Below are positions 33,935 to 43,409 of a stretch of 64,000 bases of DNA, one piece after another. The notes under the pieces were generated by a model. It was not told the origin of the DNA and searched no databases. It saw only the letters and a list, made by a program, of their open reading frames with translations. Origin of the DNA: Flagellimonas algicola (GTDB taxonomy: Bacteria > Bacteroidota > Bacteroidia > Flavobacteriales > Flavobacteriaceae); assembly GCF_005937185.1 (NCBI RefSeq), contig NZ_VCNI01000002.1, positions 1,642,223-1,706,222 of the forward strand. The letters run 5' to 3'. The position numbers were made by a program, and so were the translations under genes. The stretch's first letter is position 1. Every line of letters begins with the position of its first letter.

Positions 33935-36900
33935 CTACAAACTAAAACGCAATCTCGCAAAAAGATATCTTCCACTATACCCAAATTGGGAGGTTCTTCG
34001 GGAATAAACAAATTGGTCTCCAGAGGTGCCACCCTCTCTGTTTTCATCCGGATATACATCCAACAGGTTATTGGCTCCAACAGTCAATGAAAGATTCTCA
34101 GTAAACGTTTTGGTCACGGTAAGATCGGTAACGAGTTTTCCGGCATATACCGCATCATCGCTTACAGGCGTGCCGTCCACACGGGCATCTCCGTTAAAAT
34201 CATCAGGATCGGTTACTTCACCAAAATATACATTACGCAACATAAAATCCCATGAATTACAAGTCACCAGATTGGTAAGGTTCAGCTTGGTCCTCGGTTG
34301 TGCCAAGGTCAAAAAGGCTTCTTCCTGGCCATCAAAGAACGACCCGCTCAATCCGGCATTTGCAATAAGCTCTGGTACAAAAATGTCTTCCACTTCTGTT
34401 TTATTGAACGTTGCAGCAAAATCATTTTTAAGTATGACATCTCCCAAATTGGTCTTGTGTGACAAAACAATATCCACCCCCGAAGATTTGGTATCTATGG
34501 CATTGACAAAGAAACGGGCGCTGGTAGCTCCCGCGGACTCAAAAATATTGGTCAGCTCGGGATCACCTCCGTTTCCAAAACTTCCAGAATACACAATTCG
34601 ATCATCAATATTGATTAGGTAGCCATCAATGGTGATGGTAAAGTCTCCAAATTTTCCGGTAAGGCCAGCACTAAAGCTGTTGGAAGTCTCTTCCCTCAGC
34701 TTGTCGATTCCAATTAGAGAAGCGGCTCGACTATCATTAGTAAAGGTTCCTTGTTCAAAAGGCACATTATCTACAAAAACTGTACTGGTTCTGCTAAAGA
34801 ACTGCTGGTGTAGAGAGGGTGCCCTAAATCCAGAACTCGTTGCTCCCCGCAAGGAAAAATTGTCGGACAATTTAATTCGGGTGGCCAGTTTATAATTAAA
34901 TGTGCTGCCAAAATCTGAATAGTTCTCGTATCTACCGGCCAGGCTCAATAACCAGTTTTCAGTAAAGTCAGCTTCAAAATCGCCATAAAGCGAAATGTTG
35001 TTCCTGAATTTTTCTGTAGCATTTCCCGGGTCATAACCTCTAAACACCTGTGCTCCGCCACCTAGGGTTGCTCCTGTAAAATTATTACGGACCAACATAT
35101 CATCCGGGGTTACACTGTTTACAGGGTTGCCATTGATGTCGTAACTGGTATAGGAGGATTCTTCACCGGCAACAATCTCATACTTTTCCACTTTATATTC
35201 CGCACCAAAAGCTGCGTTGAACCCTTCAAAAATATCCTCGTAAAAACGGTTGAAATCCAAATTGGTGGTGTTTTGACTAAAACCAAGGCCACCAGCATCA
35301 AAAGAACGGGGAGTGGCAACTCCCAAAGTTCCATTGCTCGAATTCCCCACAGTAATGTCAAAGGTGTTTTTTCCATAAGTATTGGAAAAATCAACATCCC
35401 ATTCGTTGATTTTCCCTTTAATTCCGATAGCCAAGGATTGGTCCAAAATGTCCGTTCCAATATTCGGTAGAAAGCCATTGGGGAATGCAGGGGTATTGGC
35501 CCGACCATCACCTTGAGCCGGTCTTCTGTAAAAACCGGAGGCCAAACCTTGTCGGTAACTAATTCCTCCAAACCCGTAAATCTCTGTGTTTTCTGATACG
35601 GGAATGGAGAGATTGGCAAAAAACTTGCCTTCCCTTAATCGCGAGGTGCCCACTTTAAACCTAAAATCCTTTCGTGTAAGACCACGAGCTGCCAATTCAT
35701 CTTCATCGGCATCAAAACCTAGCAAATCCCTAAAAGTGGCAATGTCAGTATCATCATTTAGATTAAGCCCGGCAATCTGGTCTTTAATACCCTGATCCAA
35801 ATAGCCGATTCCTTGGGCGGCATTGGCGTAATCTTGTAAAGTCATATCTGCTACGGTGCCACCCCCAGCTGCAAAAACACGTTCAGCTCCGTGAAATCCG
35901 CTAAAAATGTCCCCGGCGTAATCCTTGTTTCTTAAGGCTGGTTCACGGGTGGATAGAGATCCCGTAAAATTGATGTATCCTCTGTCACCTATGGGTAGGC
36001 CATAGTTGGCATCCAATTGGAACTTTTCTCCATCACTTCCTCCTTCAAACTGGTTGCTGTTTTCACTGAAATTGGCTCCAGTGGTTAGGGACAGATCTAA
36101 TTTTCCCGTTGCTTTTTTCAAGACAATATTGATTACTCCCGCAATGGCATCGGAGCCATATTGGGCCGCAGCTCCATCACGAAGCACTTCAATGCGCTGA
36201 ATAGCTGCAGCTGGGATCGCGTTCATGTCCGTTCCCACACTACCGGCTCCTACGGTACCATTTACATTGATGAGGGCAGTGGTATGCCTTCTTTTTCCAT
36301 TGATCAAAACCAATACCTGATCGGGTCCTAAACCCCTTAAAGATGCGGGGTCAATATGATCCGTACCATCTGAAACCGTTTGGGATTGGGAAGTAAAAGA
36401 CGGAGCAACATAGTTCAAGATTTGGTTGACGCTCACTTGTGGACCTTGATTTGCGATAGTACTCACGTCAATAACGTCAACAGGCACTGTGGTTTCGGTT
36501 GCCGTCCTATTCGGATTTCTGGAACCTACCACTACCACATCTTCCAAGCGCGCGGCGTCTTCCTCCAGCACTATGGAGATGTTGGATTGCCCGTTTACAG
36601 CAACTTCTGTTGTTTTAAAACCGAGATAAGAGATGACCAAGGTTGCATTGGCATCGTCCAATTCCAGGGTAAAATTCCCGTCAAAATCGGCTTGCGTTCC
36701 ATTGGTAGTACCCTTAACCAAGATGTTCGCACCTGCTAATGGGCTGCCCTGGGAATCGGTTACGGAACCTGTAAGTTCATGCTGCTCTAACAACAAATTG
36801 TTGGCGCCAATTTCTATTTTTTTAAGCACTATCTGACTTCCATTGATGGTATACGATAATCCCTCCTTGGAAGCCAAACGATTGAGCACAGGAAATACAT

Positions 36901-37177
36901 TTTCATCCTCCGCACGTAGCGAGGTTTCTTTACTGTCGTTGATTTCCTTAACGTTATAAAAGAACTTGTAACCAGATTGTTCTTTTATTTCTTTAAGAAT
37001 GTCCTTCAAAGGTGTGTTTTCAAATTGAAAACGCATTTTCTTCTGCGAATACATATCATTCGCAGCGAGCTGACAAATCACGAAGAAACTGAGTAAAAAG
37101 CTTAATTTCATCTTTAGTGTCATTTTGTTGCTGGTCACCAAGAAATTGGGTGACTTGAAAACCATGCTTTTTTTCAT
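33935..37177 (-). CDS. TonB-dependent receptor with STN and carboxypeptidase-regulatory domains
   Basis: 1080 aa from ATG at 37177 (MKKSMVF). Order: signal region; STN domain (about 45-95, FENTPLKDILKEIKEQSGYKF); carboxypeptidase D-type regulatory domain (LTGSVTDSQGSPLAGANILV); TonB box (VVVVGSRN); plug (LRGLGPDQVLVLINGKRR, AAAQYGSDAIAGVINIVLKK); and 22-strand barrel ending in aromatic strand (FARLRFSL). The STN domain fits FecA-type signalling through the FecR gene 9 bp beyond the ORF start. No SusD partner is present. The substrate is unknown. Confidence 0.93.
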   Translation of the reverse strand: MKKSMVFKSPNFLVTSNKMTLKMKLSFLLSFFVICQLAANDMYSQKKMRFQFENTPLKDILKEIKEQSGYKFFYNVKEINDSKETSLRAEDENVFPVLNRLASKEGLSYTINGSQIVLKKIEIGANNLLLEQHELTGSVTDSQGSPLAGANILVKGTTNGTQADFDGNFTLELDDANATLVISYLGFKTTEVAVNGQSNISIVLEEDAARLEDVVVVGSRNPNRTATETTVPVDVIDVSTIANQGPQVSVNQILNYVAPSFTSQSQTVSDGTDHIDPASLRGLGPDQVLVLINGKRRHTTALINVNGTVGAGSVGTDMNAIPAAAIQRIEVLRDGAAAQYGSDAIAGVINIVLKKATGKLDLSLTTGANFSENSNQFEGGSDGEKFQLDANYGLPIGDRGYINFTGSLSTREPALRNKDYAGDIFSGFHGAERVFAAGGGTVADMTLQDYANAAQGIGYLDQGIKDQIAGLNLNDDTDIATFRDLLGFDADEDELAARGLTRKDFRFKVGTSRLREGKFFANLSIPVSENTEIYGFGGISYRQGLASGFYRRPAQGDGRANTPAFPNGFLPNIGTDILDQSLAIGIKGKINEWDVDFSNTYGKNTFDITVGNSSNGTLGVATPRSFDAGGLGFSQNTTNLDFNRFYEDIFEGFNAAFGAEYKVEKYEIVAGEESSYTSYDINGNPVNSVTPDDMLVRNNFTGATLGGGAQVFRGYDPGNATEKFRNNISLYGDFEADFTENWLLSLAGRYENYSDFGSTFNYKLATRIKLSDNFSLRGATSSGFRAPSLHQQFFSRTSTVFVDNVPFEQGTFTNDSRAASLIGIDKLREETSNSFSAGLTGKFGDFTITIDGYLINIDDRIVYSGSFGNGGDPELTNIFESAGATSARFFVNAIDTKSSGVDIVLSHKTNLGDVILKNDFAATFNKTEVEDIFVPELIANAGLSGSFFDGQEEAFLTLAQPRTKLNLTNLVTCNSWDFMLRNVYFGEVTDPDDFNGDARVDGTPVSDDAVYAGKLVTDLTVTKTFTENLSLTVGANNLLDVYPDENREGGTSGDQFVYSRRTSQFGYSGRYLFARLRFSL

Positions 37178-37226
37178 AATTTTGAATGTTTGATTGTTAA
37201 TAATCTGAGTTAGCGATCGAATTTGG

Positions 37227-37248
37227 GGAAGGTGCTGCAACACCTTCC
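37227..37248. promoter_or_regulatory. hairpin between fecR-like and TonB receptor genes
   Basis: GGAAGGTG-CTGCAA-CACCTTCC, 4 bp from the fecR-like stop. In the direction of transcription it is preceded, not followed, by the T/A run, so it is more likely a transcript-processing or stabilising hairpin for differential expression than a terminator. Confidence 0.6.
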
Positions 37249-37252
37249 TTTT

Positions 37253-38410
37253 TTATTTGGATATAGTAATTACATTATTTTCAATTGTATAGGTGAATGG
37301 AGTACTTGAGGCTATAGTGCCCAGGACACTGTTGATGGACTCGTTCTCAAATTCTCCTTTGAATATCTCGTCCTCCAAATGCGTAGCATTGTTAATAATG
37401 GAAACATTGTGGGAACGTTCTAGTTTGTCCAGTATTTGGGCAAAACTGAGGTTGTCTATGATCAATCTGTTTTCCATCCACCCAGTGTAAATTCTAGTAT
37501 CCACTCTGTTTTTGGTGATGGAACCATTTTCCTTTACAAATGAAGCTTGGTAACTAGGTGATAGCAAAACCTTGGTATCGGGATTTGAATTTTCATAAAC
37601 ACTTACTGAGCCCTCAACCAAGGTTGTAGCTATTTCTCCATCCGATTTATAAGCAGAAACATTGAATTGGGTCCCCAATACTTCAATGTCCAAATTCTCT
37701 GCGTTGACAATAAAGGGACGTTCTTTATCCTTGGCCACATCAAAATAGGCTTCTCCGTTGAGGTAAACCACCCTGTTTTGGGTGGAAGCGTCCAAGAATT
37801 GGGGAAACCTGAAACTAGTGCCTGCATTGAGCCATACTTTGGTACCATCAGACAAGGTGAGCTTAAAAGTTTGACCGTATGGGACGTAAATTTCATTGAA
37901 GACTAAATTAGTATTGCTATTTTCAGAGGTGCTGCTGAAATCCAATCCTTTATCCTGTTTTGTGGCAATAGGCTTACCGCTTTTATCCAACAGTTGGGTG
38001 CTACCGTCCTGAGTGATGACTTGTTGACTTCCATCTGCTAAAGTGATGGTAATTTGCTCCGGCACATCTGAACTTTGTGACTCTGTCTGGACAATGGTCG
38101 CCTCAGCTGGTTCACCCACAAATTGTGTGATTAATAGGCCAACAGTTAAAACCCCAATAACAATAGCCGCATATTTCAGCATTCTGGTAAGGGCTATTTT
38201 TTTGGACTTTCTTTCGTCAATGGAAGCTAGAAACAACTGGAAAGCTTCGCTTTCATCAAAGTGGTGGTACAGGTTATTTTTAGACCTTTTCTTGATTTCA
38301 CTTTTAAAGACTTTTAGGTTGTCATTGTTTGCCAAAACCCATTTTTTAAGTTGCTTTCGCTCACTTTTGGAAATGGTACGGTTCAGAAACTTCTCAATTA
38401 ATTCTTGCAT
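37253..38410 (-). CDS. FecR family anti-sigma factor
   Basis: 385 aa from ATG at 38410; a TTG three codons upstream opens the same frame and is less likely. The N-terminal sigma-binding region is followed by a transmembrane helix (about 77-98, LKYAAIVIGVLTVGLLI) and the periplasmic FecR domain (YVPYGQTFKLTLSDGTKVWLNAGTSFRFP, GEAYFDVAKDKERPFIV), then the C-terminal STN-like domain. It probably carries receptor occupancy signals to the sigma factor on the divergent strand. Confidence 0.92.
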   Translation of the reverse strand: MQELIEKFLNRTISKSERKQLKKWVLANNDNLKVFKSEIKKRSKNNLYHHFDESEAFQLFLASIDERKSKKIALTRMLKYAAIVIGVLTVGLLITQFVGEPAEATIVQTESQSSDVPEQITITLADGSQQVITQDGSTQLLDKSGKPIATKQDKGLDFSSTSENSNTNLVFNEIYVPYGQTFKLTLSDGTKVWLNAGTSFRFPQFLDASTQNRVVYLNGEAYFDVAKDKERPFIVNAENLDIEVLGTQFNVSAYKSDGEIATTLVEGSVSVYENSNPDTKVLLSPSYQASFVKENGSITKNRVDTRIYTGWMENRLIIDNLSFAQILDKLERSHNVSIINNATHLEDEIFKGEFENESINSVLGTIASSTPFTYTIENNVITISK

Positions 38411-38451
38411 TTTTGCCAATCTTTCAACCTAAAGATGCCGATTTGGCAAAA
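38411..38451. promoter_or_regulatory. inverted repeat before fecR-like gene
   Basis: TTTTGCCAA (38411-38419) and TTGGCAAAA (38443-38451), 23 bp apart, in the divergent space between fecR and the sigma gene. The same half-site occurs as a pair at 41847-41902. Confidence 0.45.
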
Positions 38452-38500
38452 AACCCCTACGTTTTTTATAAATTTTATACTTTAGCCCATATTTTTTGAA

Positions 38501-39046
38501 ATGAATGAAAAATTACTCATAGCAAAATTGAAGCAGGGCGATGTGTCTGCCTATGAGTATTTGTTCAAGGAATATTACGATTGGTTGTGCAACTATATTT
38601 TTCAATTGAGTGGCAATCGGGCCCTCTCTAAAGACCTTGTTCAGGAGGTGATTTTAAAGTTTTGGGAGAAGCGCGAACAGATTGCAATCAAAGGCACTTT
38701 GAAGGGTTATTTGTTTCGTTCGTGCCACAACCAATTTTTAATGCACGTACGAAAAGAAAAAAATCGCCCTGACTTATTGGACAGGGTACGTTGGGAGGTT
38801 ATTTACAATGGCTATACCGAACAAAAAGAAGCGGACGAGCCCATACGTCCTGTAATGGAAAAATTAGAAGAGCTCATTGATAAATTACCCCCAAAATGCA
38901 AGGAAATTTTTATCATGAACAAATTGGAGCGCCGAAAATATCGGGAAATTGCTGAGGATATGGGGATTTCCGTCAAAACCGTGGAAAACCAAATGTCCAA
39001 AGCCCTACGCATCATTCGAGAGAATGCCTCAATGCTAATGTTATAA
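38501..39046 (+). CDS. ECF RNA polymerase sigma factor (FecI-like)
   Basis: 181 aa. Region 2 is YEYLFKEYYDWLCNYIFQLSG with SKDLVQEVILKFWEKRE; region 4 is LPPKCKEIFIMNKLERRKYREIAEDMGISVKTVENQMSKALRIIRE. It has the size and layout of Bacteroidota FecI-like factors. Divergent from the FecR and TonB receptor genes, it should direct transcription of the receptor operon. It does not overlap a neighbour and its stop lies 12 bp from the convergent unknown gene. Confidence 0.95.
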   Translation: MNEKLLIAKLKQGDVSAYEYLFKEYYDWLCNYIFQLSGNRALSKDLVQEVILKFWEKREQIAIKGTLKGYLFRSCHNQFLMHVRKEKNRPDLLDRVRWEVIYNGYTEQKEADEPIRPVMEKLEELIDKLPPKCKEIFIMNKLERRKYREIAEDMGISVKTVENQMSKALRIIRENASMLML

Positions 39047-39058
39047 AAACAGCTTCTT

Positions 39059-39949
39059 TTAGGCTGGAGTGACCACCCCATCCTTGGATCTACCCAACTT
39101 TATATTGACCAAAATTTCGTGCAAGGTTTCTGTGGCCAAACCATGCAAAACCAATCTATAGGCGGCTGTATAGGTTGAAGTGGGAACCATGGGATGTTTG
39201 TTGTTTACCAATCCTAAATGCCCCGGAGTCCCTAAAATTTGTGTGGTATAAATGGCAATGGTTTCATCCAGCTGCAAGGAGTTGGAAGCCCTCACAAAAT
39301 CGTTGGCGGTTAAAAACAATTGGTAAAATGGCGTGAATAATTCAATGGCCGATCTAAGATCTAAAATATTTGTCCATCTGTTTGGAAATTGGATGTGGTT
39401 AAATTGATCTTCCGATACCATCTCCAAATTAAGGTCAGTTTGTTTGGCAATGGTTTGCTCTTTCTCCCTAAGTTCACTATTTAGTTTAATAACAAAGTTG
39501 TACAGGTTTAGATCATGATTTAAAAAAAGGTCATCCCGAACGTCTTTAAAATCATAAGGTTTTAATGGACTGGTCGTAACCTGGGTGCCGGGAACATTTT
39601 TGGCAATAAATTCCAGAATTTCACTGCCCGCATGAAAATGACGAAAAATGAGCAAATTGGCATCTGGACTTACAAAACGCTTTAATCCCAAGGCCAAAAT
39701 GCGATGCAGCGCCTTGGAAGAATTAAAAAGCTTCGGCACAAAAAACTTCAGGATATGGATAAAAAACATCGAAATTTTGGACCAAAGCTTGATAAATGGC
39801 AATAAATACCGGGTAGACCGGCTGTTATTGTCCCGCATGAGTGCCTGCTTGGTCTGATTGTTTATTGGGATACTACTGTCCAGGTACATGGCCAACCAAG
39901 GATTGGGATCCCGGGTGTCATGGTTTTTGATGTCAAATTCCTTATCCAT
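39059..39949 (-). CDS. partner of the ketosynthase-diiron fusion, unrecognised
   Basis: 296 aa. No family is recognised with confidence. It has a hydrophobic segment at about residues 48-75 (LLPFIKLWSKISMFFIHILKFFVPKLF) and a conserved-looking stretch LLIFRHFHAGSEILEFI. The rest is mainly helical. There is no signal peptide. It lies 8 bp downstream of the fusion ketosynthase gene, so co-transcription is nearly certain and a shared lipid or polyketide pathway is likely. Ligand or activity cannot be assigned. Confidence 0.8.
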   Translation of the reverse strand: MDKEFDIKNHDTRDPNPWLAMYLDSSIPINNQTKQALMRDNNSRSTRYLLPFIKLWSKISMFFIHILKFFVPKLFNSSKALHRILALGLKRFVSPDANLLIFRHFHAGSEILEFIAKNVPGTQVTTSPLKPYDFKDVRDDLFLNHDLNLYNFVIKLNSELREKEQTIAKQTDLNLEMVSEDQFNHIQFPNRWTNILDLRSAIELFTPFYQLFLTANDFVRASNSLQLDETIAIYTTQILGTPGHLGLVNNKHPMVPTSTYTAAYRLVLHGLATETLHEILVNIKLGRSKDGVVTPA

Positions 39950-39957
39950 AATGTCAC

Positions 39958-41808
39958 CTAATAATTTCCTAGCTCTTTGAGTTGCAGATGATATAACAAG
40001 GCAGTTGTTTTGGCTGTTTTTGCTATTTGTTCTGCCAGCTCCAAATTCATCAAAGGGTGGTTCAAAGCTTCCTCCAATCTATGAAAATGATTCTCGTCCG
40101 CTACCCCATGATATGTTAAAAATGAGACCTGGTTGTCTTTCAACTGCAACTGATCTTGGATTAAATTACCCCAATATCCGGCCAATCTTTTGCCTATACC
40201 CTCAATAATAAACATGGCTCCTAAAAGGTTGATGGGATTGGGTTTGCTAGCCATTTGAAACATGTAGGATGACAAGGCCATACTGCCAATATTTTTTTCT
40301 CCACCCTGAATAAGCTCCAAAGGTTCACCAAGGGCTACAAAGTTCTTTTCAAGTAATTGATAATCCTTGTGTTCCGTTGCGGTATGCCGGATAAAAGCGG
40401 AACGCAATTCAAAAAGTTCAATATCTATATTGGAAGCTGCCCGTGAGATCCATTGGGAACCATCAATCACTTGCTGCCTCAAATCCATCAATAGGAGTTT
40501 ATAGTTTTCCAAGCTTAGGGTACCTTGATGAATCTGCTGTACAATGGGAATCTCTAGCAGTTTGTTTTCAAAATCAATCCAAATTTGTGTCAATTGGCGC
40601 ACAAGCCATTCCGAGGTAGGGTTATTATCCACATTTAGTTCTGGGGCTTCCACTTTTCTGATGGGATATTTTTGGTTTTGTTCCTGATTGGAACCTACAA
40701 CCTTGAGCTTCATAAAGGAAGTGATGAACTGCCCACTTTCCGGAACCATACAAATGATGGTGTCGTTTACTTTCAACTTTCCAGAATACATCAATTCTTC
40801 CAGCATAATAAAGATGGATGCTGCACCAGTGTTACCTTTTGAGGTTAGATTGCTAAACCATTTTTCCTCCGGAATATGAGCTCCGCCCTTTTCCAAAAGT
40901 TCCTTTATAGGTTGCTTAAAATATTGGGAAGAGTAATGGCAACACAACCAATCTATATTCTTCGTGCTCATCTTTCCTTCATCGATCAGGCTAAAATAAT
41001 GGGATACCCCTACGGCAATTACCTTGTCCAGCAGGCGGGTATTTTGCTTTAGATTAATGGCACCTTGGGCCGAAGCGGTTTCATAATCCGGATAATCCAG
41101 CCAACCTTTTATAGATCCATTGTTTTTGGCTACATCACCTACGTACATGCACAAGGGATGTTCATGGGCATGCGATTTTATATCAATCCATTCAATTTTT
41201 AAGGAAAGACCTTTAGGATTGGGCTGGTTGGCCAAAACCATTGCGCCAGCCCCGTCAGATAGCATCCATCTGAGAAACTCCGTATCAAAAGGTAAGGAGG
41301 TATTGCCCTGCCCTTCAAACCGGGATGCTTTGAACAATCTACTTGCAAATTCGCTGCCAATACACAGCGCATTGGTTTTTTCCTTGGCTTTTATTTGGGA
41401 GAAGGCACTTTTGACCGCCATCATACCGCTGGAACAAACACTTTGGAAATTGGCCAATTCGCATTCCGGGATTCCTAGTTCCGCATGGACCAAACTAGCA
41501 AATCCGGGAACTGGAAGATCTCCTTGGGTGGTGCCTACGGCAATCATTTCCAAATCTTTTGGCATGATACCGCTTTTTTTCAAGGCATTCTTGGATGCCT
41601 CGGCCGCTAGTTCGGCATTGGAATGGGTGCTTTCTTGCTTTTTGTTTAGGGCGTAGTATCTATTTTCAATACCGTTTTGGTCCAAAATCTTGGACTTGAC
41701 CCTACTGGATTTTCCATTGATCCGGCCCAAATAATCTTCCATCTCATCATTGGAAATGGCCTTGTTGGGCAGAAAACAACCCATTGAATTGATATAAACC
41801 TCGTTCAT
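39958..41808 (-). CDS. StlD/DarB-like ketosynthase fused to haem-oxygenase-like diiron domain
   Basis: 616 aa. Residues 1-375 are a thiolase-fold KAS III-type ketosynthase close to StlD/DarB: NEVYINSMGCFLPNKAISND is a signature N-terminus. The catalytic triad is complete with Cys125 (SVCSSGM), His291 (CCHYSSQ) and Asn326 (SKGNTGAA). Residues 395-616 form a helical domain with H567-x3-D571-x2-H574 on the last helix and E536 31 residues before, as in haem-oxygenase-like diiron oxidases; FIRHTATEHKD supplies further ligands. StlD/DarB enzymes condense acyl chains in dialkylresorcinol-type pathways. The aromatase gene (darA) is not nearby. Confidence 0.85.
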   Translation of the reverse strand: MNEVYINSMGCFLPNKAISNDEMEDYLGRINGKSSRVKSKILDQNGIENRYYALNKKQESTHSNAELAAEASKNALKKSGIMPKDLEMIAVGTTQGDLPVPGFASLVHAELGIPECELANFQSVCSSGMMAVKSAFSQIKAKEKTNALCIGSEFASRLFKASRFEGQGNTSLPFDTEFLRWMLSDGAGAMVLANQPNPKGLSLKIEWIDIKSHAHEHPLCMYVGDVAKNNGSIKGWLDYPDYETASAQGAINLKQNTRLLDKVIAVGVSHYFSLIDEGKMSTKNIDWLCCHYSSQYFKQPIKELLEKGGAHIPEEKWFSNLTSKGNTGAASIFIMLEELMYSGKLKVNDTIICMVPESGQFITSFMKLKVVGSNQEQNQKYPIRKVEAPELNVDNNPTSEWLVRQLTQIWIDFENKLLEIPIVQQIHQGTLSLENYKLLLMDLRQQVIDGSQWISRAASNIDIELFELRSAFIRHTATEHKDYQLLEKNFVALGEPLELIQGGEKNIGSMALSSYMFQMASKPNPINLLGAMFIIEGIGKRLAGYWGNLIQDQLQLKDNQVSFLTYHGVADENHFHRLEEALNHPLMNLELAEQIAKTAKTTALLYHLQLKELGNY

Positions 41809-41846
41809 ACGCCTTTTAAATTATTGCGTATGGACAAGATAGGGTT

Positions 41847-41902
41847 ATTGGCAAATATAAAATCCCCAAAAATGTATTAAAGTATTCGTAATGTTTGCCA
41901 AT
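41847..41902. promoter_or_regulatory. inverted repeat before the ketosynthase operon
   Basis: ATTGGCAAA (41847-41855) and TTTGCCAAT (41894-41902), 38 bp apart, in the region upstream of the fusion ketosynthase start. The half-site matches the one near fecR. Confidence 0.4.
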
Positions 41903-42002
41903 GGTATGTAATCCATTCAATTAGGATAATTTTATCCCTTGATTAGTACGAAAGGTGGATTTCGATAAAAACTTTGTTTGTCAAATATTTAGTTGAATCG
42001 AA

Positions 42003-43397
42003 TCAATATATGATGGAATCTTGAGCAATTTTGGGCAAGGCGTAATCACCGAAGTCCAGGATCAACGAATCTTGATTTGGGTTCTTTTCGGGTAGTTGAC
42101 TTGCTTTTGTTTTGTATAAAAAGACTTTTTCTAGTTTCTTGAAACCACTTAGGACGGGGATAAAGGAACTTTGAAAATTCGAATGGGTTAGGTTTATCAA
42201 TTTTAAGTGTTCCAGTTGCGACAAACGCGATATACCATTTCCTGTTATCGATGTGTTATCCAATTTTAAGGTGGTCAAATGCGGTAGGGAGGTGAGCTTT
42301 TCAAAAATACCATCGTTTATTTGGGTTCCGCCAAGGTCCAAAACCACTATGTGCTGTTTAATGGGATTAAATATCTCAAAATCGTCATTGGCAAAAGAAG
42401 GTTTATTGATACAGGAAACACTTAAAAGGTTAGACGAGTTGCTGATTTGCTGCACATGAATTCCGAATTCCTTGATAGCCCTGATTGAATCCGTATGGGC
42501 AGCCACAACGGTTGTATCTGGATAGAAGTAATTTTCTTTTTGGGGGAAAAATGAAAGAAATAGGTCTTTTGGCAATCCCAATTGTCCGATGCTTGTTTCG
42601 GAAGGGTTGCCATGGGATATCCAGGTCTTTATAATGGCGATTTCTTCCTTGGTCAACTGGGTTTTTTCTTTGGGAGGCATATGGTCTTCATCATCCATTG
42701 GCAATATAAGTCGGCCGTATAAAGGACTTTCCTCTGCATTATTGGGTGCGATGACTTCTCCATTTTCCCCACCGCTTAATATGTCTTCCAATGTATGGAG
42801 TTTAAGTCCACCTTTTGATTTCTTTGGATTGTGGCAGCTCACACATTTGTTGTTGAGAACGGGATGAACCACATCTTCATAAAACTGCGAAGTTTCCCAG
42901 CTTTCTTCGGTAAGGGCAATAGGTTTTTCCACAAAGATTTCATAACCAAAAAAAGACTTTACACTATTTGGAAATGGTTCAATCAGGTAGCCTTTGCCGT
43001 GGGTAATGTCACCACCCAAATGTCCAGTAAATGAAATCAACAGCAGCATCAAGACTGAAAACAGCGCAATTGGAAATTGTTTCAGTAGCTGCAAGAACTG
43101 TTTTTCGGCAATTCTGAAATACATCAAAAAGCAAAACAACGTGGTAACGATACCCAGCCATAAATGCCATTTTACCGTATCAAACGCATATCCCTCCCCC
43201 CTGTATTGCAAATATCCTGTTACACATGTGACCAAAGAACAAATACCTGCCCAGAAGAATATTAGGGCGATTATTGTTTTGAAGGTTTGTTTCTTACGAT
43301 CATACCATAGCAACAAAAGCCCTAAAATGATAAAGCCAATGGGTAAATGGACCAATAGCGGGTGTAACCGACCTAAAAATTGTTTCAGTATATCCAT
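42003..43397 (-). CDS. DUF2231-cytochrome c-leucine-rich repeat fusion membrane protein
   Basis: 464 aa. Residues 1-130 form a DUF2231 membrane domain with four to five helices (HPLLVHLPIGFIILG). A PSCyt1-type haem site C185VSC188H189 sits in an external domain to about residue 260, with MPPKEKTQLTKEEIAII typical of planctomycete cytochromes. Residues 330-450 carry leucine-rich repeats (HLTTLKLDNTSITGNGISRL, LEHLKLINLTHSNF). It is the last gene of a four-gene operon, 12 bp after the TIM-barrel gene. The combination is unusual and suggests an envelope electron carrier with a binding surface. Confidence 0.85.
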   Translation of the reverse strand: MDILKQFLGRLHPLLVHLPIGFIILGLLLLWYDRKKQTFKTIIALIFFWAGICSLVTCVTGYLQYRGEGYAFDTVKWHLWLGIVTTLFCFLMYFRIAEKQFLQLLKQFPIALFSVLMLLLISFTGHLGGDITHGKGYLIEPFPNSVKSFFGYEIFVEKPIALTEESWETSQFYEDVVHPVLNNKCVSCHNPKKSKGGLKLHTLEDILSGGENGEVIAPNNAEESPLYGRLILPMDDEDHMPPKEKTQLTKEEIAIIKTWISHGNPSETSIGQLGLPKDLFLSFFPQKENYFYPDTTVVAAHTDSIRAIKEFGIHVQQISNSSNLLSVSCINKPSFANDDFEIFNPIKQHIVVLDLGGTQINDGIFEKLTSLPHLTTLKLDNTSITGNGISRLSQLEHLKLINLTHSNFQSSFIPVLSGFKKLEKVFLYKTKASQLPEKNPNQDSLILDFGDYALPKIAQDSIIY

Positions 43398-43409
43398 GTG
43401 GGGAGGGGC

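Noticed and set aside
34026..34622. 198-codon frame on the plus strand
   Set aside because: It is antisense to the TonB receptor barrel and is Ser/Leu-rich without motifs.
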